From assembly GCA_963797005.1 (NCBI GenBank), contig CAWCOF010000009.1, positions 186,001 to 250,000 on the forward strand: a stretch of 64,000 nt of DNA, written 5' to 3'. Below are positions 28,048 to 39,049 of this stretch, piece after piece (the stretch's first letter is position 1; each line of letters opens with the position of its first letter). Under the pieces are notes generated by a model. It did not search any database. It was not told the origin of the DNA and saw only the letters and a program-made list of their open reading frames with translations. This DNA comes from AWTP1-13 sp963797005 (lineage in GTDB: Bacteria > Pseudomonadota > Alphaproteobacteria > Rhizobiales > Hyphomicrobiaceae). Position numbers and translations under genes: made by a program.

Positions 28048-29658
28048 TCACCACCATTGGAACGGGCTGGAGTAGCCACGGTCACGATACCGGTAGCGAT
28101 AGCGCTGGTAGCGGTAATCGGAGTAGGGGTTGCGCTTGCGGATCTTCAGCGCGCCTTGCGGCTCGCCGCTCATCACCACGACGAAGCCGGTCCCCTTGCC
28201 TGTCTCGCTGCTGATGCCTTCGTCGGAGATGATGAGGGAGGACCCCGGCGAGAGCACCTCGTTGATGCGCTCGACCGTTTCCTGCGGAATCGATATGCGC
28301 TCCAGCGCCGCCTTGGCAGCGGCGGCGTCCGTCGGCGTCGGCTCGGCATGGCGCTTGCCCCGGCGACGCGATTGCGAATTCGGCGAGCCAACCTCCGTAT
28401 CGGTGGGATTGGGGTACATGGCGAGCGCGTTCCAACGCACGTTGGCGCCCTCGTTGGCATAGCTCAGGGCCGTATAGAGGAAGGTGCCGATCGGGGCATC
28501 GGGGTCGCGGATCGTCACCGGACTCTCAAAGACCGGCCGGTACGCCTGCCGCACGTAAAGGCGCTGCGTCTTGCGGCTGATGAAGACGGACACCGGCGCC
28601 AGCTTGGCCTCGGCCAGCTTGGCCTCGTTCTGGGCCGTCACCCTGGCGGCCGCGGCTGCCTTCGCCGCCTGCCGTGCGGTGGTGGCTGCATCGATCAGCG
28701 GCTGAGCCTCGGTCCTGATGGCGTAGAGCTGCGCCTGGGCGGCTACGAGCCGCTCGATGGCCTTGGCCTTCTTCTCCTCGAACTTCTCGGCCGTCGCCGG
28801 TCGCAGGTTCTCCCTCGCCAGCACGCTCTCGGCATCCATCAGCCGCAGCTCCGCCCTGCGCACCGCGCCCTCGGCCCGGCGCAGGCCTTTCGCATGCCGC
28901 GCCGCATCCAGCGTCGCCCGCCGGGCGGTTCTCGCTGTCTCTTCCGCCTTCTTCGTCGCCTCGTCCGCGGCAGCGGCCTTGGCTGCGGCGACCGCTCTCC
29001 ATGTGCGGGCGCGCGCCGATGCCTTGTCCTCCGCCGGAGACCCGAGCTGCATCGGCGGTGCATCCGTGGCGTTGCGGTCCGCGGCCGACGCCAGCACCAC
29101 TTCCGACCGGATCGGACCCGGCTTGAAGAGGTCGGGATGGGCGAACGCGACAGGGGTCATGTCATCGCGCACGATGACCACGCGCATGCCCCGCTTGGTG
29201 AGCTCGAAGAGTTGCTCGGCAAATCCGTATGGCATGCGGATGCACCCGTGCGAGGCGAACCGCCCCGGCAGCGGCCCCGCGTGCAGGGCAATCCCCGTCC
29301 AGGTGATGCGCTGCATGAACGGCATTTCCGCATCGTCGTAGAGATTGGAATAGTGCTCGCGCTGCTTTTCCAGGACCGTGAAAATGCCCGCGGGCGTCTC
29401 GTAGCCCGAGCGGCCCGTGGACACCGGCGCCTGCAGGACCTTGCCCTCGGCGTCGTAGATCGTCACATGTTGGTCATTGAGCGACACGACGGCCAGGACC
29501 GGCGGCCCGGCCGCGCGGGACAGCGCAACGCTGAAATCGTGCCGCCTGGAGTCCGAGCGCCTCTGAGCCTCGGCCGGGTTGGCGATGCTGAACGCCAAGA
29601 GGGCACCAGCCGCGGCAACGGCTGCAACAGCAAGTCGGGGCATGAAAGCGTGCATCAT
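28048..29658 (-). CDS. Two-domain L,D-transpeptidase family protein, second domain degenerate
   Basis: A 536-residue exported protein. Signal peptide ends near residue 31. An active YkuD domain occupies about 52-165 with H126 and catalytic C139 in SHGCIRMP. A long Ala/Lys/Glu-rich coiled coil follows (about 210-352). A second YkuD-like region starts at VSVFISRKTQRLYVRQAYRP (about 356) and carries PGSSLIISDEGISSETGKG where the catalytic HxxxxxxHGC would be, so it lacks the cysteine. The tail is a tyrosine/arginine-rich repeat ending FQWW. It should modify peptidoglycan in the periplasm; the second domain may bind rather than catalyse. Confidence 0.88.
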   Translation of the reverse strand: MMHAFMPRLAVAAVAAAGALLAFSIANPAEAQRRSDSRRHDFSVALSRAAGPPVLAVVSLNDQHVTIYDAEGKVLQAPVSTGRSGYETPAGIFTVLEKQREHYSNLYDDAEMPFMQRITWTGIALHAGPLPGRFASHGCIRMPYGFAEQLFELTKRGMRVVIVRDDMTPVAFAHPDLFKPGPIRSEVVLASAADRNATDAPPMQLGSPAEDKASARARTWRAVAAAKAAAADEATKKAEETARTARRATLDAARHAKGLRRAEGAVRRAELRLMDAESVLARENLRPATAEKFEEKKAKAIERLVAAQAQLYAIRTEAQPLIDAATTARQAAKAAAAARVTAQNEAKLAEAKLAPVSVFISRKTQRLYVRQAYRPVFESPVTIRDPDAPIGTFLYTALSYANEGANVRWNALAMYPNPTDTEVGSPNSQSRRRGKRHAEPTPTDAAAAKAALERISIPQETVERINEVLSPGSSLIISDEGISSETGKGTGFVVVMSGEPQGALKIRKRNPYSDYRYQRYRYRYRDRGYSSPFQWW

Positions 29659-29859
29659 TCTGGCCCTACCGGGTCTCGTGCGTGGAAATCGTCTGCGGCG
29701 GCGCCGATCATGCCAAGCCTAGCCTAAACACTGGTTATCGTCGTGCGTTCCAGCATCCAATGAAGGCAGACTTTCGAAGCCGGAAACAGCCATCCCGCCT
29801 CTACCATCAGCGCCCCAATGAGCGCTAGATTGCGCGGAAGCGCAAAAAGTGGGGGACCC

Positions 29860-30042
29860 ATGAAGAGGGTGGTTCTGGTTGTGCTGGTCCTGCTCAGCCT
29901 GCCGGTACTGTTGCACATTTACCAGCCTCCCCTGCAACTGGGCGAGTGGCTGTTCAGGCTCGGGTGGATCGGTCAGAAGATCTCGCCCGTCATCCTGTTC
30001 GGCGCGCTCGCCTACACGGTGATCCGGGAGTGGAACCGGTGA
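29860..30042 (+). CDS. Small hydrophobic membrane protein (60 aa)
   Basis: Begins MKRVVLVVLVLLSLPVLL, a single hydrophobic N-terminal segment, with a second moderately hydrophobic stretch ISPVILFGALAYTVI. GGGGGA precedes the ATG at 29860. No family recognised. It ends 11 bp before the convergent protease gene. A short gene of this kind is plausible but not certain. Confidence 0.55.
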   Translation: MKRVVLVVLVLLSLPVLLHIYQPPLQLGEWLFRLGWIGQKISPVILFGALAYTVIREWNR

Positions 30043-30052
30043 GCCCGCCGGC

Positions 30053-30735
30053 TCACCGCCACCGCGACCCCCGCACGCTCTGCAGGGCCTCCCAGTTGGC
30101 CTGGGCCAGGAACAGGGCGACGAACAGCAGGAAGATGCCCGTCGGCAGGGCGTAGAAGCCGACGGCGGCTGCCACCGCCAGCCCGAGGCCGGCAACGATG
30201 CGTACGGACCAGACCGGCCCCAGCAACGCACCGAGCCAGGCATCGAGCGTATGCCCGCCATCGAGCGGATAGGCCGGCAACAAATTAAAGCACATCAGGA
30301 AGAAGTTGATCGAGGCCAGCACGGCGATCGGCAGGGCGAGCATGGGCCTGCCGATGCCGGCGGCCTCGCCCGTCAGCGCATCGAGCCCGAGCCAAAGCCC
30401 GCAGTTGACCGCCGGCCCCGCCAGATAGATGACCGAGCGGGCGAACGCCGAGGCCGGCAGCGAGCGCTCGAAATGGGCAACGCCGCCGAGCCCGGTCAGG
30501 TCGATGTGGCTCACGCGCGCGTTGAACACACACCCGGCGAAGGCGTGGCCCAGCTCGTGCAGCAGGATCGACAGCAGGATGCCGACGATGATGATGAACC
30601 CCGCCGACATGAGCTGCATGTCGCCGCGCGTGAAGTAGGGGTAGGTGAACAGCAGCAGCACCAGCACGAACATCATGTCGAGATTGATCTCGATGCCGGC
30701 GATGCGGCCAAGCTCCATGCGCGGGAACATTGCCA

Positions 30736-30736
<1 letters not shown>
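30053..30736 (-). CDS. Site-2 protease (M50) family membrane metalloprotease
   Basis: Intramembrane zinc protease with about five to six transmembrane helices. The zinc motif HELGH is at residues 60-64 and the third ligand lies in NLLPAYPLDGG (D159). Substrates of bacterial S2P-like enzymes are often anti-sigma factors, but nothing here names a partner. The ATG at 30736 overlaps the stop codon of argG (ATGA), giving translational coupling, and AGGAG is just upstream. An alternative ATG lies at 30730. Confidence 0.92.
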
Positions 30737-31975
<1,239 letters not shown>

Positions 31976-32085
31976 GCGGACGCCTCTCTTGGCACTTCAG
32001 GATTTCGCGGCGCACTATTTGCGGCGCACTATAGGCAAGTTCGAAGGGGCGGCAAGCGAGCGCAACCGATGCCAGGTCCAAGCTC

Positions 32086-32688
32086 ATGAGCGCGCCGAAG
32101 CCGAAGGTCCAGTTCTGGTACGAGTTCGCCTCCACCTATTCCTACCTGTCGGCCATGCGCATCGAGCCGCTTGCGGCGGCGGCCGGAGTTGCCGTCGAAT
32201 GGAAGCCGTTCCTGCTGGGGCCGATCTTCCACGCCCAGGGCTGGGACACCTCCCCCTTCAACCTCTACCCCGCCAAGGGCCGCTACATGGTGCGCGACGG
32301 GGAGCGCCTCGCCGCAGAGCGAGGGCTGAAGTTCGCGCTGCCCCAGCCGTTTCCGCAAAACAGCCTGCTCGCTGCTCGGCTGGCACTGGTCGGCGCCGAG
32401 GAGGGTTGGATCGCGCCTTTCACGTGCGCTGTCTTTGCGGCCGAGTTCGCGGACGGCGCGCAGATCGCCGACAGGGCGAGGCTCGCCTCCATCCTCGACG
32501 GCTTGCGTCTCGAGTACCAGCGCATCCTGTCCCGCATCGACGAGCCGCAGATCAAGGAGCGCCTCAAGCAGCAGACGGCCGAGGCCCAGCGTCTCGGCAT
32601 CTTCGGCGCGCCGTCATTTGTGAGCGGCGGCGAGCTGTTCTGGGGCGACGACCGCCTCGAGCCGGCGCTCGCCTGGGCTAGGCGTTGA
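32086..32688 (+). CDS. 2-hydroxychromene-2-carboxylate isomerase / DsbA-like GST-kappa family
   Basis: A 200-residue thioredoxin-fold protein of the kappa-class GST/HCCA isomerase group. The N-terminus shows VQFWYEFASTYSYLSAMRIEPLA with the family serine (STYSYL) that contacts glutathione in place of a CxxC. The C-terminus shows GIFGAPSFVSGGELFWGDDRL, characteristic of the family. In naphthalene degraders the enzyme isomerises hydroxychromene carboxylate; here there is no aromatic-catabolism context, so only a glutathione-dependent activity is inferred. Divergent from argG. Confidence 0.9.
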   Translation: MSAPKPKVQFWYEFASTYSYLSAMRIEPLAAAAGVAVEWKPFLLGPIFHAQGWDTSPFNLYPAKGRYMVRDGERLAAERGLKFALPQPFPQNSLLAARLALVGAEEGWIAPFTCAVFAAEFADGAQIADRARLASILDGLRLEYQRILSRIDEPQIKERLKQQTAEAQRLGIFGAPSFVSGGELFWGDDRLEPALAWARR

Positions 32689-32801
32689 ACGAGGTGGCCC
32701 TGCTCGGAAGTCTTCGCGGTGTTGCACCGCACTCCCAAGCCATAGCCATGCGCTGTACTGGCTGATATTGAAAGGCGTTCGCGAAACCAACGGGGACGCC
32801 C

Positions 32802-33059
32802 GTGACACCTAGTAACATGCGCTATGGGCTCGGGGCATTGGCTGCCGCAGCCCTATTGGGCTTCAGCATGGTCGCTGGCCCGCAAGTCCAGGCCAAGACC
32901 ACGAGTGCCTGCAACGCCCACAAGGACGCGACGGCCTGCAAGGCCGACAAGACCTGCAGCTGGGTTGCCGCCTCGGTCGACAAGGCCACCGGCAAGCAGA
33001 AGCGTCGGGCCTATTGCAGGACGAAGCCCAAGCCGAAGCCCAAGGCGCCGAAGAAATAG
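32802..33059 (+). CDS. Small secreted basic protein with four cysteines
   Basis: An 85-residue product with a signal peptide (about residues 1-31, ending VQA) and a mature part rich in lysine. Four cysteines (in SACNAH, TACKAD, KTCSW and AYCRTK) could form two disulphides. The C-terminal tail is a KPKPKPKAPKK run. The GTG start at 32802 is chosen; an ATG at 32817 gives the same mature protein. No family with a known function is recognised. Confidence 0.65.
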   Translation: MTPSNMRYGLGALAAAALLGFSMVAGPQVQAKTTSACNAHKDATACKADKTCSWVAASVDKATGKQKRRAYCRTKPKPKPKAPKK

Positions 33060-33080
33060 CCGGCGCGCGGCATCTCCGCT

Positions 33081-33350
33081 CTATTTCCGCTGGTCTTCCG
33101 CCGGGACGATGACTTGCGCCATGGCGTGCCCGCCTCCGGAGCGGTAGTTCGCAAACGACCCGGGCACTGGGCCCTGCCCGACCACGGGTGCCTCTGCGAC
33201 CCGCAAGGCCGGTGGGCGTAGGGCCTCCGACCACAGCGACAGGCCGCCCAGCACCGAGGCCGCCCACGTGCGGGCGGCCGCCAGGGCACACGCGCGCAGC
33301 ATCTGGGCCATCGCGTCGGACAGCTGCAGGTGGGCCTTCGAGGTGAGCAT
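33081..33350 (-). CDS. Hypothetical small protein
   Basis: An 89-residue reading frame starting MLTSKAHLQLSDAMAQMLRACALAAARTWAASVLGGLSLWSEALR. It looks like an amphipathic alpha-helical N-terminus with a proline-rich C-terminal half. The helical part resembles short phasin-like or uncharacterised alphaproteobacterial proteins, but I cannot assign it. Support is moderate. Confidence 0.45.
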   Translation of the reverse strand: MLTSKAHLQLSDAMAQMLRACALAAARTWAASVLGGLSLWSEALRPPALRVAEAPVVGQGPVPGSFANYRSGGGHAMAQVIVPAEDQRK

Positions 33351-33446
33351 GCGCGCAAGCTAACGTTGATCTTGCGCCGCAGCAAGAACCATAGTGCGCC
33401 GCAAAATAACACCTGGCCACGCCGGGCGCGGCTTGCTCGGGGCCCC

Positions 33447-33956
33447 TCAGGCCTCGTCTGCTGCCGGCTTGGCGGGCGCGGCATTGGGCGGGGCGGGGGC
33501 CGCCGGCGGCTTCGTCTCGGCAGCCGGCTCGCTCTCGACGGGGTCGCCCGCATACTGCCCGGAGAGCAGCCAGTAGACGAGCCCGGCCACCAGACCGGCC
33601 ACCAGGAACGCACTCAGCGCGTAGCTGTTGAGGATGCTGACCGGGCCGGCCCCGGTCTCGCTCCAGTACTGGGCGAAAAAGCCGAGCGCGGCGATGAGAA
33701 CGCCGACCAGGGCGTAATAGGTCCAGCTCGAGATGCCGCGCCACTCGCCGATGGCGGCGCCGATCAGCGCGAACGGCGCGGCGAACACGGCGCTGTGGGT
33801 CGCGGCGTAGAGCGTCAGGAGCCCCGCTTCCTGCACCCGGTCGCCCGCGTCCGCCGCCAGCTCGACCGGCGTATAGACGAAGAGCACGAGGGCCGCCCCC
33901 GCCGCCAGGCTGGCGAAGGCGAAGCCGATGAGTACGCGCAGGATGCGCCCGATCAT
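33447..33956 (-). CDS. Hypothetical four-TM protein, paralogue of the 34045 gene
   Basis: A 169-residue membrane protein with helices around residues 5-26, 46-66, 75-95 and 107-130, then a proline/alanine-rich cytoplasmic or periplasmic tail. The last helix (SAFLVAGLVAGLVYWLLSGQYAG) closely resembles the end of the neighbouring product (VLATAGFAGGFVYWLLAGRNA), and both open with a similar GRI-hydrophobic segment, so the two genes look like a tandem duplication. The ATG at 33956 is preferred over a TTG at 33962. Confidence 0.7.
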   Translation of the reverse strand: MIGRILRVLIGFAFASLAAGAALVLFVYTPVELAADAGDRVQEAGLLTLYAATHSAVFAAPFALIGAAIGEWRGISSWTYYALVGVLIAALGFFAQYWSETGAGPVSILNSYALSAFLVAGLVAGLVYWLLSGQYAGDPVESEPAAETKPPAAPAPPNAAPAKPAADEA

Positions 33957-34044
33957 GATCAATCCCCCACGCCTTGTTGAGGCAGAGTGTAATCTACACG
34001 CCGCGAGCCATTGAACTCAATTGTGTTTTTGATGTCGGTCGGAG

Positions 34045-34470
34045 TCAAGCGTTGCGGCCGGCCAGCAGCCAGTAGACGAAGCCGCCCGCAAACCCCGCCG
34101 TGGCCAGCACCTGCCACACCGCGGGCGCCACGCCCAGCACCGTGCTCCACTGACCGAACCGCGCCAGTAGCGGCATCAGGGCCAGCGCCACGCCGCCGCC
34201 GATCACGTAGTACATGGCGCCGCGGATGCGGGCGACCTCGCCCACGATCACCAGCAGCAGCGCCGGCAGCAGGGTCTGCACGGAGAAGATTGCGAGCGCG
34301 AGCCCGAGCAGATCGAAGGCGGCGCCGATGGTGGCCTCGTCCGGGCCGCGCCCGGTCATTGCCTGCACGACGCGCTCCTGTCCCAGCGAGAGGATCACGA
34401 ACAGCGTCGTCAGCGCCGCCAGAATGAAACCCAGCGGCACCATGATGATCCGTCCCAGCGCCCGCGCCAT
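34045..34470 (-). CDS. Hypothetical four-TM protein, paralogue of the 33447 gene
   Basis: A 141-residue membrane protein starting MARALGRIIMVPLGFILAALTTLF, with four hydrophobic helices and a C-terminal VYWLLAGRNA. It shares its overall pattern and final helix with the downstream gene but lacks the proline-rich tail. The upstream extension of the frame runs into a palindromic repeat and is rejected. No known function. Confidence 0.7.
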   Translation of the reverse strand: MARALGRIIMVPLGFILAALTTLFVILSLGQERVVQAMTGRGPDEATIGAAFDLLGLALAIFSVQTLLPALLLVIVGEVARIRGAMYYVIGGGVALALMPLLARFGQWSTVLGVAPAVWQVLATAGFAGGFVYWLLAGRNA

Positions 34471-34485
34471 GCCCCCTCCTATGCT

Positions 34486-34588
34486 GTCATCCCGGCCGGA
34501 GCGCGTCGGCGCGGAGAGCCGGGACCCAGGGCGGCAAGCGCGGCCTCTGGGTCCCGGATATTTCGCTGGCGCGAAATTCCGGGATGAC
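34486..34588. repeat. Palindromic repeat with GTCATCCCGG / CCGGGATGAC ends
   Basis: The terminal inverted repeats GTCATCCCGG and CCGGGATGAC enclose a nested inner palindrome (GAGCCGGGACCCAG and CTGGGTCCCGGAT). This is a common type of intergenic repeat in alphaproteobacteria. It lies between the membrane-protein gene and rlmN. Confidence 0.88.
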
Positions 34589-34609
34589 AACCGTGTGCTT
34601 GATTTGACG

Positions 34610-35822
34610 TCATCGCTCGCTGCCCTTGCGCTCGCGCGCCGAGAGCTTGAGGCTCTCCGAGCGCAGCTGGCCGCATGCCGCCATGATGTCGCGTCCGCGC
34701 GGCGTACGCACCGGACTGGCATACCCCGCCTTGTTGACCACCTCCGCGAAACGCTCGATCTGCTCCCAGTCGGAGCATTCGTGGCCGGTGCCGGGCCAGG
34801 GATTGAACGGGATCAGGTTGATCTTGGCCGGAATGCCGGCCAGCAGCTTCACGAGTGCCTTGGCGTCGGCCAGGCTGTCGTTGACATCCTTCAGCATCAC
34901 GTACTCGAAGGTGATGCGGCGGGCATTGGAGAGGCCGGGATAGGCGCGGCAGGCCGCCATCAGCTGTTGAATCGGATACTTGCGGTTGATCGGCACCAGC
35001 TTGTCGCGCAGCTCGTCGCGCACCGCATGCAGCGAGATCGCCAGCATGGTGCCGGCCTCCGCGCCCCAGCGCGGGATCTCCGGGACCACGCCGCTGGTCG
35101 AGAGCGTGATGCGCCGCTTGGAGACGGCAAGCCCGTCCCCGTCCGCCGCGATCGCCATCGCGTCCCTGACATGATCGAAGTTGTAGAGCGGCTCGCCCAT
35201 GCCCATCAGCACGACGTTGGTGATCTTGCGAGTCATGCCGGAGGCGTGCGCTTTGGAATCATCAGGGATGAGACCGCCGTCGTCCGGGCGCCGCCGCGCC
35301 GGGCCAGTCGCCGATGCGGTCGCGCGCGAGCAGGATCTGGCCGACGATCTCGGCGGCCTCCAGGTTGCGCACCAGCCGCTGCGTGCCGGTGTGACAGAAC
35401 GAGCAGGTCAGCGTGCAGCCGACCTGGCTCGAGATGCACAAGGTGCCGCGGTCCGCTTCCGGGAATGTAGACCGTCTCGATCTCCGGCGGCCGCGCCTCG
35501 TGTCCGCGGCTCGGCAGCCGCAGCAGCCACTTGCGCGTGCCGTCGACGGACACCTGCTCGGAGACGATCTGCGGCCGTCGAGCGAATAGGCCGCGGCCAG
35601 CCTGGCGCGCAGCTCCTTCGACACGTCCGACATGGCCTCGAACGAGGTGGCCCCGCGCACGTAGATCCAGCTCCACAGCTGGCCCGCGCGCATGCTCACC
35701 TGCTTCTCCGGCACGCCGATGGCGCCCAGCGCAGCCTTGAGCCCCTCCCGGCCGAGGCCGGCAAGCGAGGGCCTGGCGATGGGCGCCGGCTGGGGCGTTG
35801 GCTTGTCGAGCAGGGTTTCCAT
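34610..35822 (-). CDS. rlmN: 23S rRNA / tRNA (adenine-C2)-methyltransferase RlmN, frame broken by about three indels
   Basis: Radical-SAM enzyme that methylates A2503 of 23S rRNA and A37 of some tRNAs. The [4Fe-4S] motif CTLTCSFC is visible in SQVGCTLTCSFCHTGTQ, followed by NVVLMGMGEPLYN, ITLSTSGVVPEI and SLHAVRDELRDKLVPINRKYP. The catalytic C-terminal cysteine lies in MAACGQLR. Breaks near 35570, 35460 and 35270 split the frame. Length after correction fits the family. Confidence 0.93.
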
Positions 35823-35973
35823 GGACGTCGGCCTGGCGGATTCGACCCCTATTTAGCGATGATCGGCCCCCGCGTCATGTCCGCCCTCAGCCGGACGGGC
35901 GGCAGCCTTGCGCCGCTTGGCCTTCGGCGACGATAGTATCCCGCATAGGGAAACAGGCGGATCGAGGCGAGGC

Positions 35974-36759
35974 ATGGACTACGGAACGCTGAAAGTCGCA
36001 ACCAGCGCGGACCGGGTGGCGGTCGTCACCATGAACCGGCCCGAGGCGCGCAACGCCATGAACACGGCGATGATGCGCGATCTGCGCGACTGCTTTGCCC
36101 AATACTACATCGATCCCGACGCCGCGCTCTGCATCGTGCTCACCGGCGAGGGCGCCGGCTTCTGCTCGGGCGCGGACCTCAAGGAGCGCAAGGGCATGAC
36201 CGACCTCGCCTGGCGCCAGCAGCACGCCGTGGTCGAGCAGATGGTGCGCGCGATCTTCGACTGCCCGGTGCCCGTCATCGCCGCCGTCAACGGCGCGGCC
36301 TACGGCGGCGGCATGGAGCTCTCGCTCGCCTGCGACTTTATTTACGCCGCCGCCGGCGCCCGCTTCGCCCTGACCGAGGTCACCCTCGGCATCATGCCGG
36401 GCGCTGCCGGCACCCAGAACCTGCCGCGCGCGGTGGGCGTGCGTCGCGCCAAGGAGATCGTGCTCACCGGCGCACCGTTCACGGCCGAGCAGGGCTACGC
36501 GTGGGGCATGGTCAACAAGGTGTGCCCGCCCGGCGAGCTCATGAGCGAGGTCATCGCCACGGCCGGCCGCATCGCCGCCAACGCGCCCATCTCCGTGCGG
36601 CAGGCCAAGAAGTCGGTCGAGAAGGCGACCGAGGTCGACCGCTTCTCCGGCTACGCCTTCGAGCTCGAGGCCTACTACCGCACGGTGCCGACCGAGGACC
36701 GCCAGGAAGGCATCAACGCCTTCAACGAGAAGCGCAAGCCCAAGTACAAGGGGCGCTGA
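35974..36759 (+). CDS. Enoyl-CoA hydratase/isomerase
   Basis: Intact 261-residue crotonase-fold enzyme. The oxyanion-hole blocks are GFCSGADLKERKG and AAVNGAAYGGGMELSLACDF; the acidic residue region is TEVTLGIMPGAAGTQNLPR. The second catalytic glutamate position of true hydratases seems replaced by G/A in GIMPGAAGTQ, so an isomerase or other acyl-CoA activity is possible. Start at 35974 is preferred over the longer frame. It is the second such gene in the window. Confidence 0.9.
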   Translation: MDYGTLKVATSADRVAVVTMNRPEARNAMNTAMMRDLRDCFAQYYIDPDAALCIVLTGEGAGFCSGADLKERKGMTDLAWRQQHAVVEQMVRAIFDCPVPVIAAVNGAAYGGGMELSLACDFIYAAAGARFALTEVTLGIMPGAAGTQNLPRAVGVRRAKEIVLTGAPFTAEQGYAWGMVNKVCPPGELMSEVIATAGRIAANAPISVRQAKKSVEKATEVDRFSGYAFELEAYYRTVPTEDRQEGINAFNEKRKPKYKGR

Positions 36760-36777
36760 CCCGGCCTCGCGTCACCC

Positions 36778-38835
36778 TTATCGCAGCGCGGCGGCGATGT
36801 TGCCGCCGTCCACCGTCTCGACGTGGCCGGTGGTGGCGCGCGCCTTGGCCAGCGTCACGAACGCCTGCGCCACGTCGGCCGCGGTCACCTCGCGCTTCAA
36901 GAGGTTGCCGCCCATGTAATCGGCCTCGCTCAGCCCGCGCGCCTTCGACCGCGTGGCGATCATGTCGTCGGTCAGCAGGCCGGTGCGGATGCGGTCGGCG
37001 TTGACGCCGTTGGCGCGGATGCCGGCGGCGCCGTAATCGATCGCGTACTGGCGCATCAGGGCCAGCGTGGCCGCCTTGGGCAGGCCGTAGGGGCCGAAAT
37101 CGGGGCCCGGGTTCACGGCCTGCTTGGAGATGTTGAACAGCAGCACCCCGCCCGTGCCCTGCTTCATCAGGATGGCGACGGCCTCCTGCGCGATCGCTTG
37201 GTGGGCGAAAAAGTTGAGCTCGAAGCTGCGGCGCAGCACCTCGTCGCTGACCTCGCCGATGCGACCCTGCCAGGCGGCGCCCGCATTCGACACGACGATA
37301 TCGACGCCGCCGAACTGCCGGGCGGCCTCGGCGAAGGCGGCGCGCACGCTCGTGCGGTCGGTGACATCGCAGGCCAGACCCAAGCCCCCCACGCTCTTTG
37401 CCGCCGCCGTGGCCGCCGCCGCGTCGAGGTCGAGCACGACGACGGCCGCCCCCTCCGCCGCGAACGCCTTGGCCGTGGCAAGGCCGATGCCGCTGCCGGC
37501 GCCCGTCACGAGCGCGACCTGGCCCGTGAAGGCCTTCGCCACCGCGCCCTTCAATTTCGCCTGCTCCAGGCTCCAATACTCCACGTCGAAGAGGTCGCTC
37601 TCGCCGCAGCGCCTCGAAGCGGCCGATCGCCTCCGCGTCGGTGATGACCTGGATCGCGTTCTCGGCGAGGTCGGCGGCAATCGCGGCATCCTTGGCCGTG
37701 TTGCCGATGCCGAACAAGCCGACGCCCGGCACCAGCACCACCCGCGGCATCGGGTCGAGCTTGATCTTGATGCCGCCGACGCGGGCGTTCTCGCGCGCGA
37801 ACATGGCGTCGTACTCCGCCACATAGGCCTCGACGGCAGCGCGCACCCCGGCCGTGAACGCCTCGAGTCCGCCGGCCGCCGGAGGCGGTACCACCAGCGG
37901 ATGGTTCTTGGTCCGGATCGTGTGGTCGGGCGTCACCACGCCGCGCTGGCTGTAGTCGGCGAGATCGGCGCCGTTGACGTAGTTGAGGATGTCCGGGCCG
38001 CTGCGGAAGGTCAGCACGAAACGGCGCGGCTCGCCGCCGGGCGCAGCCGCCGGCACGGCGCAGGCGCCGCGGATGATGGGTGCTACCTCCGAGGCGGATG
38101 CTGGCTCAGCCGGCAGCGCCGCGGGCGCGAACACATTGCGCCGCCCCTTGGCCAGCCGCGCCTCGGCCCGCGACACCATGTCGATCATCAGCTCGTAGGC
38201 CTCGCGCGCGGTGGCGGCGAACGTGAAGATGCCGTGCTTGTGCAGCATCGAGGCCCTTGACGTCGGGCTTGGCCTCGTAGACCTGCGCTGCCAGCTTGGC
38301 GAGGCCGAAGCCCGGGATGACGTAGGGCACGAAGCCCATGGCGCCGTCGTAGACCTCCGCCACCAGCTCTTGCTCCGTTCGGCTGGTCGACCAGGCTCAG
38401 CACGGCGGCGGCATGCGTGTGGTCGATGAACTTGTGCGGCAGGAAGGCGTGCAGCAGCGTCTCGACGGAGGGGTTGGGCGCGGCTGAGTCCAGCAGGTTG
38501 ATGCGCTGGAAGTTGACCATGTCCTCGTCGGAGAGCGCAGGAAGCGCGCGCAGCTTCCTCAGCGGCGCGAGCTTCACCGCGGGCAGGCCGGCCGGCTCGA
38601 TGACGCCCATGTCCCAGCCCGAGCCCTTGACGCACAGCACCTCGTGCGTCTCGCCGAGCAGGTCCTTGGCCCGCGTCTTGACGGAGGTGTTGCCGCCGCC
38701 GTGCAGCACCAGCTCAGGCACGCGGCCCAGCAGCCGCGTCGTATAGGTGCGCAGCGCGACGTCCTCGCTCACGCCCTTGCGGGCGTAGTCCGCCACCGCC
38801 TCAGCGGCGTCCGCATCGCTCCAGCGGCTTTCCAT
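36778..38835 (-). CDS. Bifunctional aldolase / short-chain dehydrogenase fusion, frame broken by about three indels
   Basis: An N-terminal class II aldolase domain of the rhamnulose-1-phosphate aldolase type (LVLHGGGNTSVK, zinc ligands in FIDHTHAAAVLSL) is fused to a C-terminal short-chain dehydrogenase. The latter has VALVTGAGSGIGLATAKAF and an active-site region FGPYGLPKAA (Y, K). Such fusions act in L-rhamnose or related deoxy-sugar breakdown, oxidising lactaldehyde after cleavage. Breaks lie near 38370, 38255 and 37600. The start at 38835 (MESRWSDADAAEAV) fits the family. Confidence 0.9.
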
Positions 38836-38931
38836 CGCGCGTCCTCGGTCTATGGACCATGCGCGCACCTACATAGTGCACCCGCCACCGATGTCCATGG
38901 GCGCGGTGCGACCAATCTTGGCCCGATGACC

Positions 38932-39004
38932 CTTGTGGTGAGCCGGGTCGAACCACGAGGCCGCGACGGTGCCCCTCAGCCGCCCTTCGACAGGCTCAGG
39001 ACGG
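38932..39004. repeat. Double-hairpin REP (CCTGAGCCTGTCGAAGG family), copy 2
   Basis: GTGGTGAGC…TCGAACCAC hairpin followed by the CCCTTCGACAGGCTCAGG module, in the order reverse to copy 1. Sits between the fusion gene and the thioesterase. Confidence 0.85.
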
Positions 39005-39049
39005 TGTCGCAATTCTGGCCTGGGCGATCCACTCGGTCATCCGCGCGGC

